DNA of 64,000 nucleotides from Candidatus Pelagibacter communis (GTDB lineage: Bacteria > Pseudomonadota > Alphaproteobacteria > Pelagibacterales > Pelagibacteraceae): contig NZ_CVSK01000067.1 in the NCBI RefSeq assembly GCF_001180025.1, positions 120,342-184,341 on the forward strand. Direction: 5' to 3'. Position numbers and translations under genes: made by a program. The notes under the pieces are model-generated. The model saw only the letters and a list, made by a program, of their open reading frames with translations, had not been told where the DNA came from and did no database searches. Each line of letters opens with the position of its first letter. The first letter of the stretch is position 1. Of this stretch, positions 9,076-17,572 are shown in pieces.

Positions 9076-10548
9076 ATGGAAAATTTATTATTAATGATGG
9101 CTCCTTTGTTTAGCTCAAAGCTATTGTTAGTTTTATTTTTTGGAACTTTGTTTGGTTTAATATTAGGTGTTTTACCTGGTTTAGGGCCAACAACTGGTGG
9201 AGCATTAATTTTACCTTTTACAATGACGCTCGATCCTTTATCAGCAATTGTATTGTTAACCTCGATTTATTGTGCAGGTACTTATGGAGGTGCAATAACT
9301 GCAGTTCTGATTAATACACCTGGAACCCCAGCTGCTGCAGCAACTTGTTTAGACGGGTATCCTTTAGCACAAAAAGGAGAGGCTGGTAGGGCTTTAGGAA
9401 TGGCAACTGTTTCTAGTACAGTTGGGGGTATTTTTAGCGTTATTATTCTTGTATTTTTTGCACCTATTCTGGCTCAACTAGCTTATGAATTTGGTCAACC
9501 AGAATATTTTGCGTTAGCAATTTTTGGTTTAACGATGCTTGCATCAATAGGAGAGGGAAGTCCAATTAAGAATTTAATCGCAGGTGCGTTTGGAATTTTA
9601 ATTTCAACAGTTGGCAAAGATTTTATGACTTCAATTGATCGATTTACTTTTGGAATTAATGAATTAACTGAAGGGATTGGTTTTATACCGGTAGTAGTTG
9701 GTTTATTTGCAATGAGCGAGATGCTAACTCAATCAACTTTAATTAACCAAGTATTTAATAGAATAGCTTTAAAAGCAATAAAACTTCCAAGTAAAGATGA
9801 TTATAAAAAAACCTGGAAAACAATTTTAAGATCCAGTGGTATAGGTTCATTTATTGGAGTGTTACCTGCTGAAGGCGGAACAGTTGCTTCTTTAATTGGA
9901 TATTCAGAAGCAAAAAGGTTTTCGAAAAAACCCGAAGAGTTTGGAAAAGGCTCTATAGAAGGTATTGCGGGTGCAGAAGCAGCAAATAATGCAGCAACAG
10001 GAGGTGCAATGGTTCCAACACTTGCACTTGGAATTCCTGGTAGTGCTACAACAGCTGTTATCTTAACAGGATTAATTATACATGGTGTAAGACCTGGGCC
10101 TGATTTATTTAGAGAACAACCCGATTTTTTATATGGAATCTTTGGAGCAATGTTAATTGCTAATGTTTTATTTTTTATATTTGGGTTCTTTGGAGCAAAA
10201 ATTTTTGCAAGAATAACGTTGGTGCCAAATAAAATCTTATGGCCAATGATATTCGCAGTTTCAGTATGTGGAACTTATTCTTTAAATCAATCCATAATAG
10301 ATGTTTGGATAATGTTATTTTTTGGTGTTCTAGGTTTTTTTATGAGAAGATATGGTTTCTCAGTTGTGCCAGTTATTATCGGATTGATTTTAGGTGAGTT
10401 AGTTGAAGGAACTCTAAGACAATCTCTGGTTATATTTGATGGTAATTGGCTGATGTTTTTCACAAGACCAATAGCTTTAACGTTCTTTATTTTGTCTTTA
10501 ATTGCCTTAGCTTTTCCTTTAATAAGATCAAAAAAATTTAAAAAATAA
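9076..10548 (+). CDS. tctA: Tripartite tricarboxylate transporter large membrane subunit TctA
   Basis: The 490-residue, strongly hydrophobic product has around 11-12 membrane segments and the duplicated glycine-rich signatures of TctA: LGVLPGLGPTTGG near residue 31 and GVLPAEGGTVAS near residue 258. NTPGTPAAAATCLDGYPLA is also characteristic. It forms the sodium-coupled channel of the tripartite system with TctB, taking substrate from TctC. It starts on the base after the tctB stop and is followed after 2 bases by an SDR gene, so that SDR may act on the imported compound. Confidence 0.93.
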   Translation: MENLLLMMAPLFSSKLLLVLFFGTLFGLILGVLPGLGPTTGGALILPFTMTLDPLSAIVLLTSIYCAGTYGGAITAVLINTPGTPAAAATCLDGYPLAQKGEAGRALGMATVSSTVGGIFSVIILVFFAPILAQLAYEFGQPEYFALAIFGLTMLASIGEGSPIKNLIAGAFGILISTVGKDFMTSIDRFTFGINELTEGIGFIPVVVGLFAMSEMLTQSTLINQVFNRIALKAIKLPSKDDYKKTWKTILRSSGIGSFIGVLPAEGGTVASLIGYSEAKRFSKKPEEFGKGSIEGIAGAEAANNAATGGAMVPTLALGIPGSATTAVILTGLIIHGVRPGPDLFREQPDFLYGIFGAMLIANVLFFIFGFFGAKIFARITLVPNKILWPMIFAVSVCGTYSLNQSIIDVWIMLFFGVLGFFMRRYGFSVVPVIIGLILGELVEGTLRQSLVIFDGNWLMFFTRPIALTFFILSLIALAFPLIRSKKFKK

Positions 10549-10550
10549 AG

Positions 10551-11300
10551 ATGATTAAATATGATTTGAAAAATAGAGTAGCAATTGTAACAGGTGGAGC
10601 CCAAGGATTTGGTTTAGCTATCACTGAAAGATTTATTGAGTCTGGAGCTAAAGTAGTAATTTGGGATATTGACGAAGGTGAAGCCAAAAAAGCTTTAGAA
10701 AAAGTAAATTCTGAAAACTTAATTTATCAAATAGTTGATGTGAGCAACTATGAAACAATAAATTCAAAATTATCTGAAGTTGAAAAATCACATGGTAAGA
10801 TTGATATCTTTATTAACAATGCGGGTGTGGCTGGAATGAACACTACAGTTGCAGAATATCCAATAGAAGAGTGGAATAAGGTAATTAACTTAAACTTAAA
10901 TGCAGTTTTTTACTGTTGCAAAGCAGTTGTTCCATTTATGGCTAAGAATGATTATGGAAGAATTGTAAATATTGCGTCTATAGCAGGTAAAGAAGGAAAC
11001 CCAAATGCAAGCGCTTACAGTACATCTAAGGCAGGTGTTATAGGTTTAACAAAATCTCTAGGCAAAGAGCTTGCGCAAAAAAATATAGCCGTAAATTGTG
11101 TAACACCAGCAGCAGCAAAGACCAGGATATTTGATCAAATGACAGAAGAACATATAAATTATATGTTATCAAAAATTCCTAGAAATAAATTTGCAAAAGT
11201 TGAAGAATTAGCATCATTAGTAACTTGGTTAGCCAGCGAAGAAAATTCATTTTCAACTGCAGCAGTTTTTGATTTAAGTGGTGGAAGAGCCACATATTAG
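10551..11300 (+). CDS. FabG-like short-chain dehydrogenase
   Basis: This 249-residue classical SDR has GGAQGFGLAI (cofactor loop), NNAGVAG, the catalytic Ser in IASIAG and YSTSK. The C-terminus ends LSGGRATY. It differs clearly from the two paralogous SDRs elsewhere in this island and is closer to FabG or sugar-alcohol dehydrogenases. It is co-transcribed with tctCBA upstream and with the ROK kinase 2 bases downstream, which suggests oxidation or reduction of a sugar-derived substrate rather than fatty-acid synthesis. Confidence 0.85.
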   Translation: MIKYDLKNRVAIVTGGAQGFGLAITERFIESGAKVVIWDIDEGEAKKALEKVNSENLIYQIVDVSNYETINSKLSEVEKSHGKIDIFINNAGVAGMNTTVAEYPIEEWNKVINLNLNAVFYCCKAVVPFMAKNDYGRIVNIASIAGKEGNPNASAYSTSKAGVIGLTKSLGKELAQKNIAVNCVTPAAAKTRIFDQMTEEHINYMLSKIPRNKFAKVEELASLVTWLASEENSFSTAAVFDLSGGRATY

Positions 11301-11302
11301 TT

Positions 11303-12205
11303 ATGCAAGTAGGTATTGATGTTGGTGCAACCAAAATAGAGAGTGTTGTTCTTGAAGAAAATGGGAACGAAAAACACAGATCAAGAATATCGTGTCCAAA
11401 GGAGTATATCCAAATTATAACTGCTATAAGAGATATTCATAGACAATTAGAACAAGAGTTTAAACAAGAACTTCCAATTGGAGTTTGTCATCCAGGTGTT
11501 CATTCTCCTCAAACTGGATTAGTAAAAAATGCTCCAAATATATCTTGGTTAGAAAAAAAACCATTTCAAAGTGATCTACGTAAAGCACTTGGAAAAGAAG
11601 TATTTTGTGAAAATGATGCAAACTGTTTTTCTTTATCAGAAGCTATAGATGGATCAGGTAAACATTACAAAATTGTTTATGGAATTATATTAGGCTCAGG
11701 AGTTGGAGGTGGTTTAGTAATAGATAAAAAAATTATTACAGGCTCGAATGGAGTAGCAGGGGAATGGGGACACAACCAAATTCCATATTTTGCAGCTAAG
11801 AAAGAAAATTTTGACTCAAGCAATGCTAGGGAAGCAGAGATTGAAAGTTTTTTATCCGGTTTAAGTTTAGCAAAAAGATTTAAGAAACTTTATGGAAAAA
11901 ATTTAAAAACAAATGAAATTTTTGAACTGAACAGAAAACATGATTTAGATGCAGAAAGATTTATAGATGATTTTAAAGTAAATTTGGCAATGTCACTTTC
12001 AAGCATCATAAATATTTTAGATCCTGATGCTTTTATCTTTGGAGGAGGAGTTTCAAATGAAATAGATTTTTTACATGAAATAGATTCGCTAGTTAGAAAA
12101 TTTGTTATTGGTAGAGAATACGAAGGTGTTTTTTTAAAACCTAGATACGGAGACGCTAGTGGAGTTAGAGGAGCTGCAAGATTAGGAAGAAGCGCGACAT
12201 ATTAG
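11303..12205 (+). CDS. ROK family sugar kinase lacking the usual zinc cysteines
   Basis: The 300-residue product has the phosphate-binding GIDVGATKIES motif at the N-terminus, the catalytic Asp in ENDAN (Asp105), GSGVGGGLV and GEWGH (His157), all typical of ROK kinases such as glucokinase, fructokinase and ManNAc kinase. The Cys-rich zinc motif that normally follows the conserved His is missing: residues 163-182 contain no Cys. It is presumably a cytoplasmic ATP-dependent sugar kinase, or possibly a non-catalytic sugar sensor, although it has no N-terminal DNA-binding domain. It ends the tct operon. Confidence 0.82.
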   Translation: MQVGIDVGATKIESVVLEENGNEKHRSRISCPKEYIQIITAIRDIHRQLEQEFKQELPIGVCHPGVHSPQTGLVKNAPNISWLEKKPFQSDLRKALGKEVFCENDANCFSLSEAIDGSGKHYKIVYGIILGSGVGGGLVIDKKIITGSNGVAGEWGHNQIPYFAAKKENFDSSNAREAEIESFLSGLSLAKRFKKLYGKNLKTNEIFELNRKHDLDAERFIDDFKVNLAMSLSSIINILDPDAFIFGGGVSNEIDFLHEIDSLVRKFVIGREYEGVFLKPRYGDASGVRGAARLGRSATY

Positions 12206-12465
12206 AAAGTTCAATTCTAAATTTAATATAAAAAAAATTAAATTTTTTAAAAAACACCATAACATTAGAAAAATTTTAATAAAATTAATATCAACCAAGA
12301 GTTGAATTCATATCAATCTGCCAAAGATAAAATTAGGTATAGATATTATATATAAATTTTTAAAATTTTTTATTTTTTACTTTACGGATTGTGTTTGGAT
12401 ATGTTTATATCCCGTTCAAATAATTAATATATATATATTAACTAAATTAACTTAAGAGGGAAATA
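12206..12465 (+). promoter_or_regulatory. AT-rich intergenic promoter region before the ABC sugar binding protein
   Basis: This 260-base gap, one of the longest in the window, has no supported ORF. It contains long A/T runs, a TATATATATA stretch near 12429-12438, and the leader AACTAAATTAACTTAAGAGGG just before the start at 12466. It presumably carries the promoter and operator for the ABC transporter. I could not identify a reliable inverted-repeat operator. Confidence 0.4.
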
Positions 12466-13371
12466 ATGAAAAAACTTATACTTTCGATTGCAGCTCTTGC
12501 ATTATTTGCAACTTCTGCTTTCGCTGAAAGATATGTAATGGTCACTCATGGAGAAGGTAAAGATCCTTTTTGGCCAGTAGTTCAAAAAGGTGGTGAAGAT
12601 GCAGCTAGAGCAATCGGTGCTGACTTCGAATATATCTACAACCCTTCTGCTGATATGGCTGATATGGCAAGCTCAATTCAAGCTGCTGCAGCTACTCAAC
12701 CAGATGGAATGGTAATTTCTTTACCAGACCCAGATGCATTAGGCCCAGCTATTAAAGCTGCTGTTGCTGCTGGTGTTCCAGTAATTACAATGAACTCTGG
12801 TTTAGAGTCTTCTGCTAAACTAGGTGCTTTAATGCACGTTGGTCAGCCTGAATTACTTGCTGGACAAAAAGCTGGTGAAAGAGCAAAAGCTGAAGGTGCT
12901 ACTAAAGCATTATGTATGATTCAAGAAGCATACAACACAGCTCTTGTAGACAGATGTGAAGGTTACGGTTCTGCTGTTCCTATGCAAATGACTGATACTA
13001 CATCTGACCCTGCAACTATTCAAACTAGAGCTACTGCTGCTTTACAAGCTAACAGTGATATCAATGCGATCCTTTCAGTAGGACCACACGTATGTGAAGC
13101 TGTTGATAAAGCTTTAGTTGATCTTGGTATGACAGTGCATCACTCTTGCTTCGACTTGAGTCCTGCAGTTATGGATTTAATCGGATCTGGAAGAGTTTCT
13201 TTCACTATCGATCAACAACAAAGACTACAAGGTTATATGCCAATTATCGTATTACACTTGTACAATAACAGTGCTGGACTTCTTCCAGGAGCTAACATCC
13301 CATCAGGACCTGGCTTCGTTGATAAGTCTAACGCTTCTTCAGTTGCTGCTCTTGCAGGAATTGATAGATAA
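12466..13371 (+). CDS. ABC sugar transporter periplasmic binding protein (Peripla_BP_4, FrcB/RbsB-like)
   Basis: The 301-residue product has a textbook signal peptide (MKKLILSIAALALFATSAFA, cleavage before ERYVMVTHG). The mature domain follows the ribose/fructose/inositol binding-protein fold: DPFWPVVQKGGEDAARAIGA, DGMVISLPDPDAL and VPVITMNSGL. Its codon choice is less AT-biased than its neighbours (many GCT and GAC codons), as expected for a very highly expressed gene. It has the same AAGAGGGAAATAATG leader as tctC and is followed at once by a strong terminator. The ligand is probably an aldose, ketose or cyclitol. Confidence 0.9.
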   Translation: MKKLILSIAALALFATSAFAERYVMVTHGEGKDPFWPVVQKGGEDAARAIGADFEYIYNPSADMADMASSIQAAAATQPDGMVISLPDPDALGPAIKAAVAAGVPVITMNSGLESSAKLGALMHVGQPELLAGQKAGERAKAEGATKALCMIQEAYNTALVDRCEGYGSAVPMQMTDTTSDPATIQTRATAALQANSDINAILSVGPHVCEAVDKALVDLGMTVHHSCFDLSPAVMDLIGSGRVSFTIDQQQRLQGYMPIIVLHLYNNSAGLLPGANIPSGPGFVDKSNASSVAALAGIDR

Positions 13372-13384
13372 TTAAATATAATTT

Positions 13385-13418
13385 AAAGGGTCGATTTCAA
13401 AATCGGCCCTTTTTTTTT
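13385..13418 (+). terminator. Intrinsic terminator after the sugar binding-protein gene
   Basis: AAAGGGTCGATT pairs with AATCGGCCCTTT (12 pairs including one G-T wobble) around a short TCAAA-type loop, followed by at least eight T. It lies 14 bases after the stop of the binding-protein gene and before the permease gene of the same transporter, so it would favour expression of the receptor over the membrane components. Confidence 0.88.
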
Positions 13419-13443
13419 ATAAATCAACAAACCTTTTTTTTAA

Positions 13444-15039
13444 ATGAATACATCAACAACAAAAAAACCAAGACAAGAGTCAGACAGACAAGGAGAGAAA
13501 AAATGGTATTCCGCGTTAACCTCTCGTCCAGAGATCGGACCTTTTGGTGTGATGGTCTTACTTTTTTGTATGTTGGGATACTTTTCAATTCCAGAAGGAC
13601 AATTTTCTCTTAATCCTTTTTCTGGTGAAGGATTTAACGCTTTAGGAATTAGAAATAATTTTAGGGTAATTGCTCAATTAGGAATCGTAGCACTTGCTGC
13701 TGGAATGTTAATTATAGCAGGTGAATTTGATCTTTCCGTTGGTTCAATGATCGGTTTTGCTGGCGGTTGTATGGCAATGATACTAAAATGGGGTTTTGCT
13801 GTTGTTATTCCTTACATATCTTTTGAGGGAGGTTTTCATTTTGAAGGATACACATTATTTAAAATCAAAGATGTTTCGCCACTACTAGCAATATTAATTA
13901 CTTTATGCATGACTTTATCTTTTGGATGGATTCAAGGATGGATAATAGTTAAAAGTGGAATAGCTTCTTTCATTGTTACACTAGGTGGACTTTTCTTTTT
14001 AAGAGGATTAACAGAAGTTTCGTATAGAGCTTTTAATAGAGCTCCAGATCAAACTGCTGGATCAACAACTGTTACAGATTTACCAGATATTAAAAACATT
14101 ATTAATGTACCAGGTCATGGAGAAATGGAAAGAGATGCAGCTAAAGCTTTACCAAATGACCAATTATTAGAAATTCTTAGCACTGTGCCGGCAAGCACGG
14201 TAGCAAAATTAACTGAAAAATTAACATATATTAACGAAAAAGTTGCAGCTTTCAAAACTGAAGCAAATGCTGAAAAAATGATTTCAACTTTAGAAAAATC
14301 ATTAGCTGGAGCAAAAAAATCTGGCAATGATTCAATGGTCGAAATTTTGACAAAGAAAATAGAAGCTGGAGTTAATGTTCCTGATGTTGCTGCAAAAGCG
14401 GTTACTGATATTGATATAGCAAGAGCTTACATAGATACAATAGTTACAGCAAGACCGGTTGCTAATTTTTTTGGAGGCGACATTATGGAGCCAGTATTTA
14501 ATTGGTTATATTTTACAGCAGATTGGAATGTAAATAACTATGGGAACATTTTTGCTAAAGGAATGTATTCTTGTTTAATGATTTGGGGACTTATAGCGTT
14601 TATTTGTTATTTAATTTTGAGTAAAACTCAAGCAGGTAATTGGATTTATTCAACTGGTGGAAACCTTAGTGCTGCAAAAGCTAACGGTGTGCCAACTAAT
14701 AAAGTTAAGATTTCATTATTTATGTTTACTGCGTTCTGCGCAACTATGTTTGCTGCGTGCCAGGTATTTGAAGTTAATACTGCGGATACAGCAAAAGGTA
14801 ATTTAAAAGAATTAGAAGCAATTGCTGCAGCAGTTATTGGGGGTGTCGTGCTAACAGGAGGTTTTGGAACAATAGGTGGAATTATTCTAGGTACAATTAT
14901 TTTTGGAATTGCAAAAGAAGCATTCTTTTATATTCCAGGAATTGATGGATCATTCTATAGAGTATTCCTTGGGGCTGTTCTTGTTACTGCTGCCTTAACA
15001 AATGAGAATATCAGAAAACGAATTATGGGAAATATCTAA
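13444..15039 (+). CDS. ABC sugar transporter permease with a large soluble insertion
   Basis: The 531-residue product has the RbsC/FrcC fold: helix NNFRVIAQLGIVALAAGMLIIAGEFDLSVGS, then GIASFIVTLGGLFFLRGL, and a C-terminal half with the coupling segment YSTGGNLSAAKANGVPTNKVK near 402-421. Typical members have about 320-360 residues. Here residues about 200-340 (about 14041-14463) form a polar, partly coiled-coil-like insertion rich in Ala, Lys, Glu and Thr between two membrane helices, on the side expected to face the periplasm. A polar N-terminal tail of about 30 residues is also present. It overlaps the ATPase gene by one base. Confidence 0.88.
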   Translation: MNTSTTKKPRQESDRQGEKKWYSALTSRPEIGPFGVMVLLFCMLGYFSIPEGQFSLNPFSGEGFNALGIRNNFRVIAQLGIVALAAGMLIIAGEFDLSVGSMIGFAGGCMAMILKWGFAVVIPYISFEGGFHFEGYTLFKIKDVSPLLAILITLCMTLSFGWIQGWIIVKSGIASFIVTLGGLFFLRGLTEVSYRAFNRAPDQTAGSTTVTDLPDIKNIINVPGHGEMERDAAKALPNDQLLEILSTVPASTVAKLTEKLTYINEKVAAFKTEANAEKMISTLEKSLAGAKKSGNDSMVEILTKKIEAGVNVPDVAAKAVTDIDIARAYIDTIVTARPVANFFGGDIMEPVFNWLYFTADWNVNNYGNIFAKGMYSCLMIWGLIAFICYLILSKTQAGNWIYSTGGNLSAAKANGVPTNKVKISLFMFTAFCATMFAACQVFEVNTADTAKGNLKELEAIAAAVIGGVVLTGGFGTIGGIILGTIIFGIAKEAFFYIPGIDGSFYRVFLGAVLVTAALTNENIRKRIMGNI

Positions 15040-15818
15040 TGGATAAAAAACCATTAATTGAAATAAAGAATTTAGTAAAAAAATTTGGAACTTTTACTGC
15101 TTTAAATGGTGTTTCATTAGATGTTTATCCGGGCGAAGTTCACGCGCTTTTAGGTGACAATGGTGCTGGCAAGTCAACTTTGATCAAAGTTTTATCCGGA
15201 GTTCATCTTATGACAAGTGGAGAAATAAAAGTTGATGGAGAAATTGTTAATTTTTCTACACCGCGTCAAGCATCTGATGCAGGTATTGGAACAGTTTATC
15301 AAGATTTAGCACTCAACGCTCTAACATCAGTAACAAGAAATTTTTTTCTTGGACGTGAATTAATAAAAGGACCTAGCGGATTTGGTTTAATGCAAATGGA
15401 TGAGATGGATAGAATAACAACAGAAGAAATGTCTAAAATTGGAATTAATATTGCAAACCCTAATCAACCAGTTGGAACAATGTCAGGTGGACAAAGACAA
15501 ACCTTGGCTATTGCGAGAGCAATTTATTTTGGTGCAAAAATATTAATATTAGATGAACCTACGTCAGCATTAGGTCAAAAGCAGCAAATGGAAGTTTTAA
15601 AAACAATTAAAAAAGTTCAAAATTTAGGAAATATTGCAATTATACTTATTACACATAATGAAATTCATGCGCGTCTTATAGCTGATCGATTTACTTTTTT
15701 AAGTTTAGGAGAAGTAATTGGTTCAGGATTATCTTCAGAACTTGGTGGTGAAGATGTAAAAAGATTGATGGCAGGTGGTGCAAAAATTGGTGATCTTGCC
15801 AAAGAATTAGAATTGTAA
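15039..15818 (+). CDS. ABC sugar transporter ATP-binding protein (single-domain, FrcA-like)
   Basis: The 259-residue product has Walker A GDNGAGKST (39-47), Q-loop VYQD, signature MSGGQRQ (148-154), Walker B ILILDEP with Asp172 and Glu173, and a switch His in LITHNE. Most carbohydrate ATPases partnering RbsC-type permeases (RbsA, XylG, MglA) are double-length. This single-domain form matches the rhizobial fructose FrcA type. It is translationally coupled at both ends (one-base overlaps with the permease and the following SDR), forming permease-ATPase-SDR-GalM-Gfo/Idh. Confidence 0.92.
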   Translation: MDKKPLIEIKNLVKKFGTFTALNGVSLDVYPGEVHALLGDNGAGKSTLIKVLSGVHLMTSGEIKVDGEIVNFSTPRQASDAGIGTVYQDLALNALTSVTRNFFLGRELIKGPSGFGLMQMDEMDRITTEEMSKIGINIANPNQPVGTMSGGQRQTLAIARAIYFGAKILILDEPTSALGQKQQMEVLKTIKKVQNLGNIAIILITHNEIHARLIADRFTFLSLGEVIGSGLSSELGGEDVKRLMAGGAKIGDLAKELEL

Positions 15819-16579
15819 TGAAAGTAAAATATTACGATTTAGAAAATAAAAGAGTATTTATCACTGGGGGAGGATCAGGAATTGGAGCTTCAATTGTTGA
15901 ACATTTTTGTGAACAAGGTTCAGAGGTTTACTTTATAGATATTAAAGTTTCAGAAGCTGAAAAATTAATTGAAGATATAAAAAATAAAAAATATTCAGTA
16001 CCAACTTTTATTGAATGTGATTTGTTAAATATAAAACAACTTCAAAAGACAATTGTGGACATAATTGATCAAAAAGGCCCAATTGATATCTTAATTAATA
16101 ATGCTGCTAACGACACACGACATAAAATTGATGATGTTACAGAGGAATATTGGAATGAAAGAATGAATGTAAACCTAAGACATTATTTTTTCACAGTTCA
16201 ATCAGTTAAAAAATCAATGATTGAAAATAAAGGTGGTGTAATTGTTAATATAGGATCTTCTTCTTGGATGGTTGGACAAGGTGGGATGGCTGCTTATACA
16301 GCTGCAAAATCTGGAGTAGTTGGTTTAACTAGATCATTTGCAAGAGATTTAGGTGAATTTAACATTAGAGTTAACTCAGTAGTACCAGGGTGGGTCTTAA
16401 CACAAAGACAGATCGATCTTTGGCTAAACGAGGAGTCTGAAAAAGATTTGATGAAAAATCAATGTTTAAAAGAGAGATTGTTGCCTCATGAGCTTGCTCA
16501 AGCAGTATTATTTTTTTCATCAGAACAATCAGGCGGATGTACAAATCAATCTTACATTGTTGATAAAGGTTGGTTGTAA
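15818..16579 (+). CDS. Short-chain dehydrogenase (aldose dehydrogenase-like), paralogue of 5732-6493
   Basis: This 253-residue SDR has GGGSGIGASI, NNAAND, the catalytic Ser in NIGSSSW and YTAAK. It aligns end to end without gaps to the SDR at 5732-6493, sharing blocks such as GIGASIVEH, EVYF, VKKSMI and ARDLG. Its one-base overlap with the sugar ATPase gene and its position before a mutarotase-like gene suggest C1 oxidation of the imported sugar to a lactone. That role is inferred from context; the family alone gives only NAD(P)-dependent carbonyl/alcohol chemistry. Confidence 0.86.
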   Translation: MKVKYYDLENKRVFITGGGSGIGASIVEHFCEQGSEVYFIDIKVSEAEKLIEDIKNKKYSVPTFIECDLLNIKQLQKTIVDIIDQKGPIDILINNAANDTRHKIDDVTEEYWNERMNVNLRHYFFTVQSVKKSMIENKGGVIVNIGSSSWMVGQGGMAAYTAAKSGVVGLTRSFARDLGEFNIRVNSVVPGWVLTQRQIDLWLNEESEKDLMKNQCLKERLLPHELAQAVLFFSSEQSGGCTNQSYIVDKGWL

Positions 16580-16587
16580 TAGGCTTT

Positions 16588-17571
16588 GTGAAAGTACAAA
16601 GTTCGACGATAGAAAATAAATATTTAAGAATTAAATCGATTAACATTGGCGCATGTCTGTATGAGGTTTATGACAAGCAAAAGAAAATAAATTTAATCTT
16701 AAATCTTGGTCCTACTAAAAATTATGGTAGTAAAAATTTTTACGTAGGTGCTACTTGTGGACGGTATGCAGGTAGAATATCAAATTCAAAATTTAGGATT
16801 AAAAATAAGATTTATAAACTTGATGGTAACGAAGGAAAAAATACTTTACATGGAGGAAAAATAGGATTTGATAGATTAGAATGGAAAATAAAATATCATT
16901 CTAAAACTAAAATAATCTATCAATTGTTATCTAAAAATTTAGACCAGGGTTTTCCAGGAGACCTAAATTCAGAGTGTTTTTTTGAAATCAAAAACAAAAG
17001 TTTATTTATAAAATATCAATATAAATCAAATCATTTAACACATGTAAGTTTAACTAATCATAGTTATTGGAATTTAAATAAAAATAAAAAAGAAACTATT
17101 TTTAATCATAATTTAAAAATTAACTCCGAAAAATATCTTGAAGTAAACAATAAATTAATCCCAACTGGAAAAATTAAAAAAGTAAAAAATACTATTAATG
17201 ACTTTACCAAGTTTCAAAATATTGGAAAAAAAATAAATATAATAAAAAATAAAAAAATAAAGAGAGCATCTAATACAATCAATCAATTAGGATTTGATTT
17301 AACATTTTGTATTAAAAAAAATTCCAAAAATTATTTAGCCTCATTAAAAAATAAAAAAACCAATATCCAATTAGATTTTTATTCAAATCTTCCCGGACTA
17401 CAGCTCTATACTAGCCAGGGTTTACGATATAAAAATAAACTTTCTCCTTACCAGGGTGTTTGTTTAGAAACTCAACATTATCCAGATGCTCCGAATAATA
17501 AAAATTTTCCAAGTACTTTAATTAAACCCAAAAAACTTTATAAGTACTTTACAAAAATAAATATTTCATAA
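16588..17571 (+). CDS. Aldose 1-epimerase (GalM-like mutarotase)
   Basis: I choose the GTG at 16588, eight bases after the preceding stop and preceded by AGG, rather than an upstream TTG that would overlap the SDR. The product (about 327 residues) has the mutarotase signatures: CGRYAGRI, LHGGKIGFD, the catalytic His in SLTNHSYWNL, and the catalytic Glu in CLETQHYPDAPN near the C-terminus. The enzyme interconverts alpha and beta anomers, which makes sense directly after a C1 aldose dehydrogenase. The middle part is extremely Lys/Asn-rich, as is common in AT-rich genomes. Confidence 0.86.
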   Translation: MKVQSSTIENKYLRIKSINIGACLYEVYDKQKKINLILNLGPTKNYGSKNFYVGATCGRYAGRISNSKFRIKNKIYKLDGNEGKNTLHGGKIGFDRLEWKIKYHSKTKIIYQLLSKNLDQGFPGDLNSECFFEIKNKSLFIKYQYKSNHLTHVSLTNHSYWNLNKNKKETIFNHNLKINSEKYLEVNNKLIPTGKIKKVKNTINDFTKFQNIGKKINIIKNKKIKRASNTINQLGFDLTFCIKKNSKNYLASLKNKKTNIQLDFYSNLPGLQLYTSQGLRYKNKLSPYQGVCLETQHYPDAPNNKNFPSTLIKPKKLYKYFTKINIS

Positions 17572-17572
17572 A

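Noticed and set aside
9076..10548. tctA and other long genes examined for frameshifts
   Set aside because: All major genes have full family length and uninterrupted frames; no clear pseudogene was found in the window.
16371..16646. Minus-strand frame across the SDR/galM junction
   Set aside because: It is antisense to two well-supported genes, has no recognisable domain and lacks a ribosome site; it is a shadow frame.
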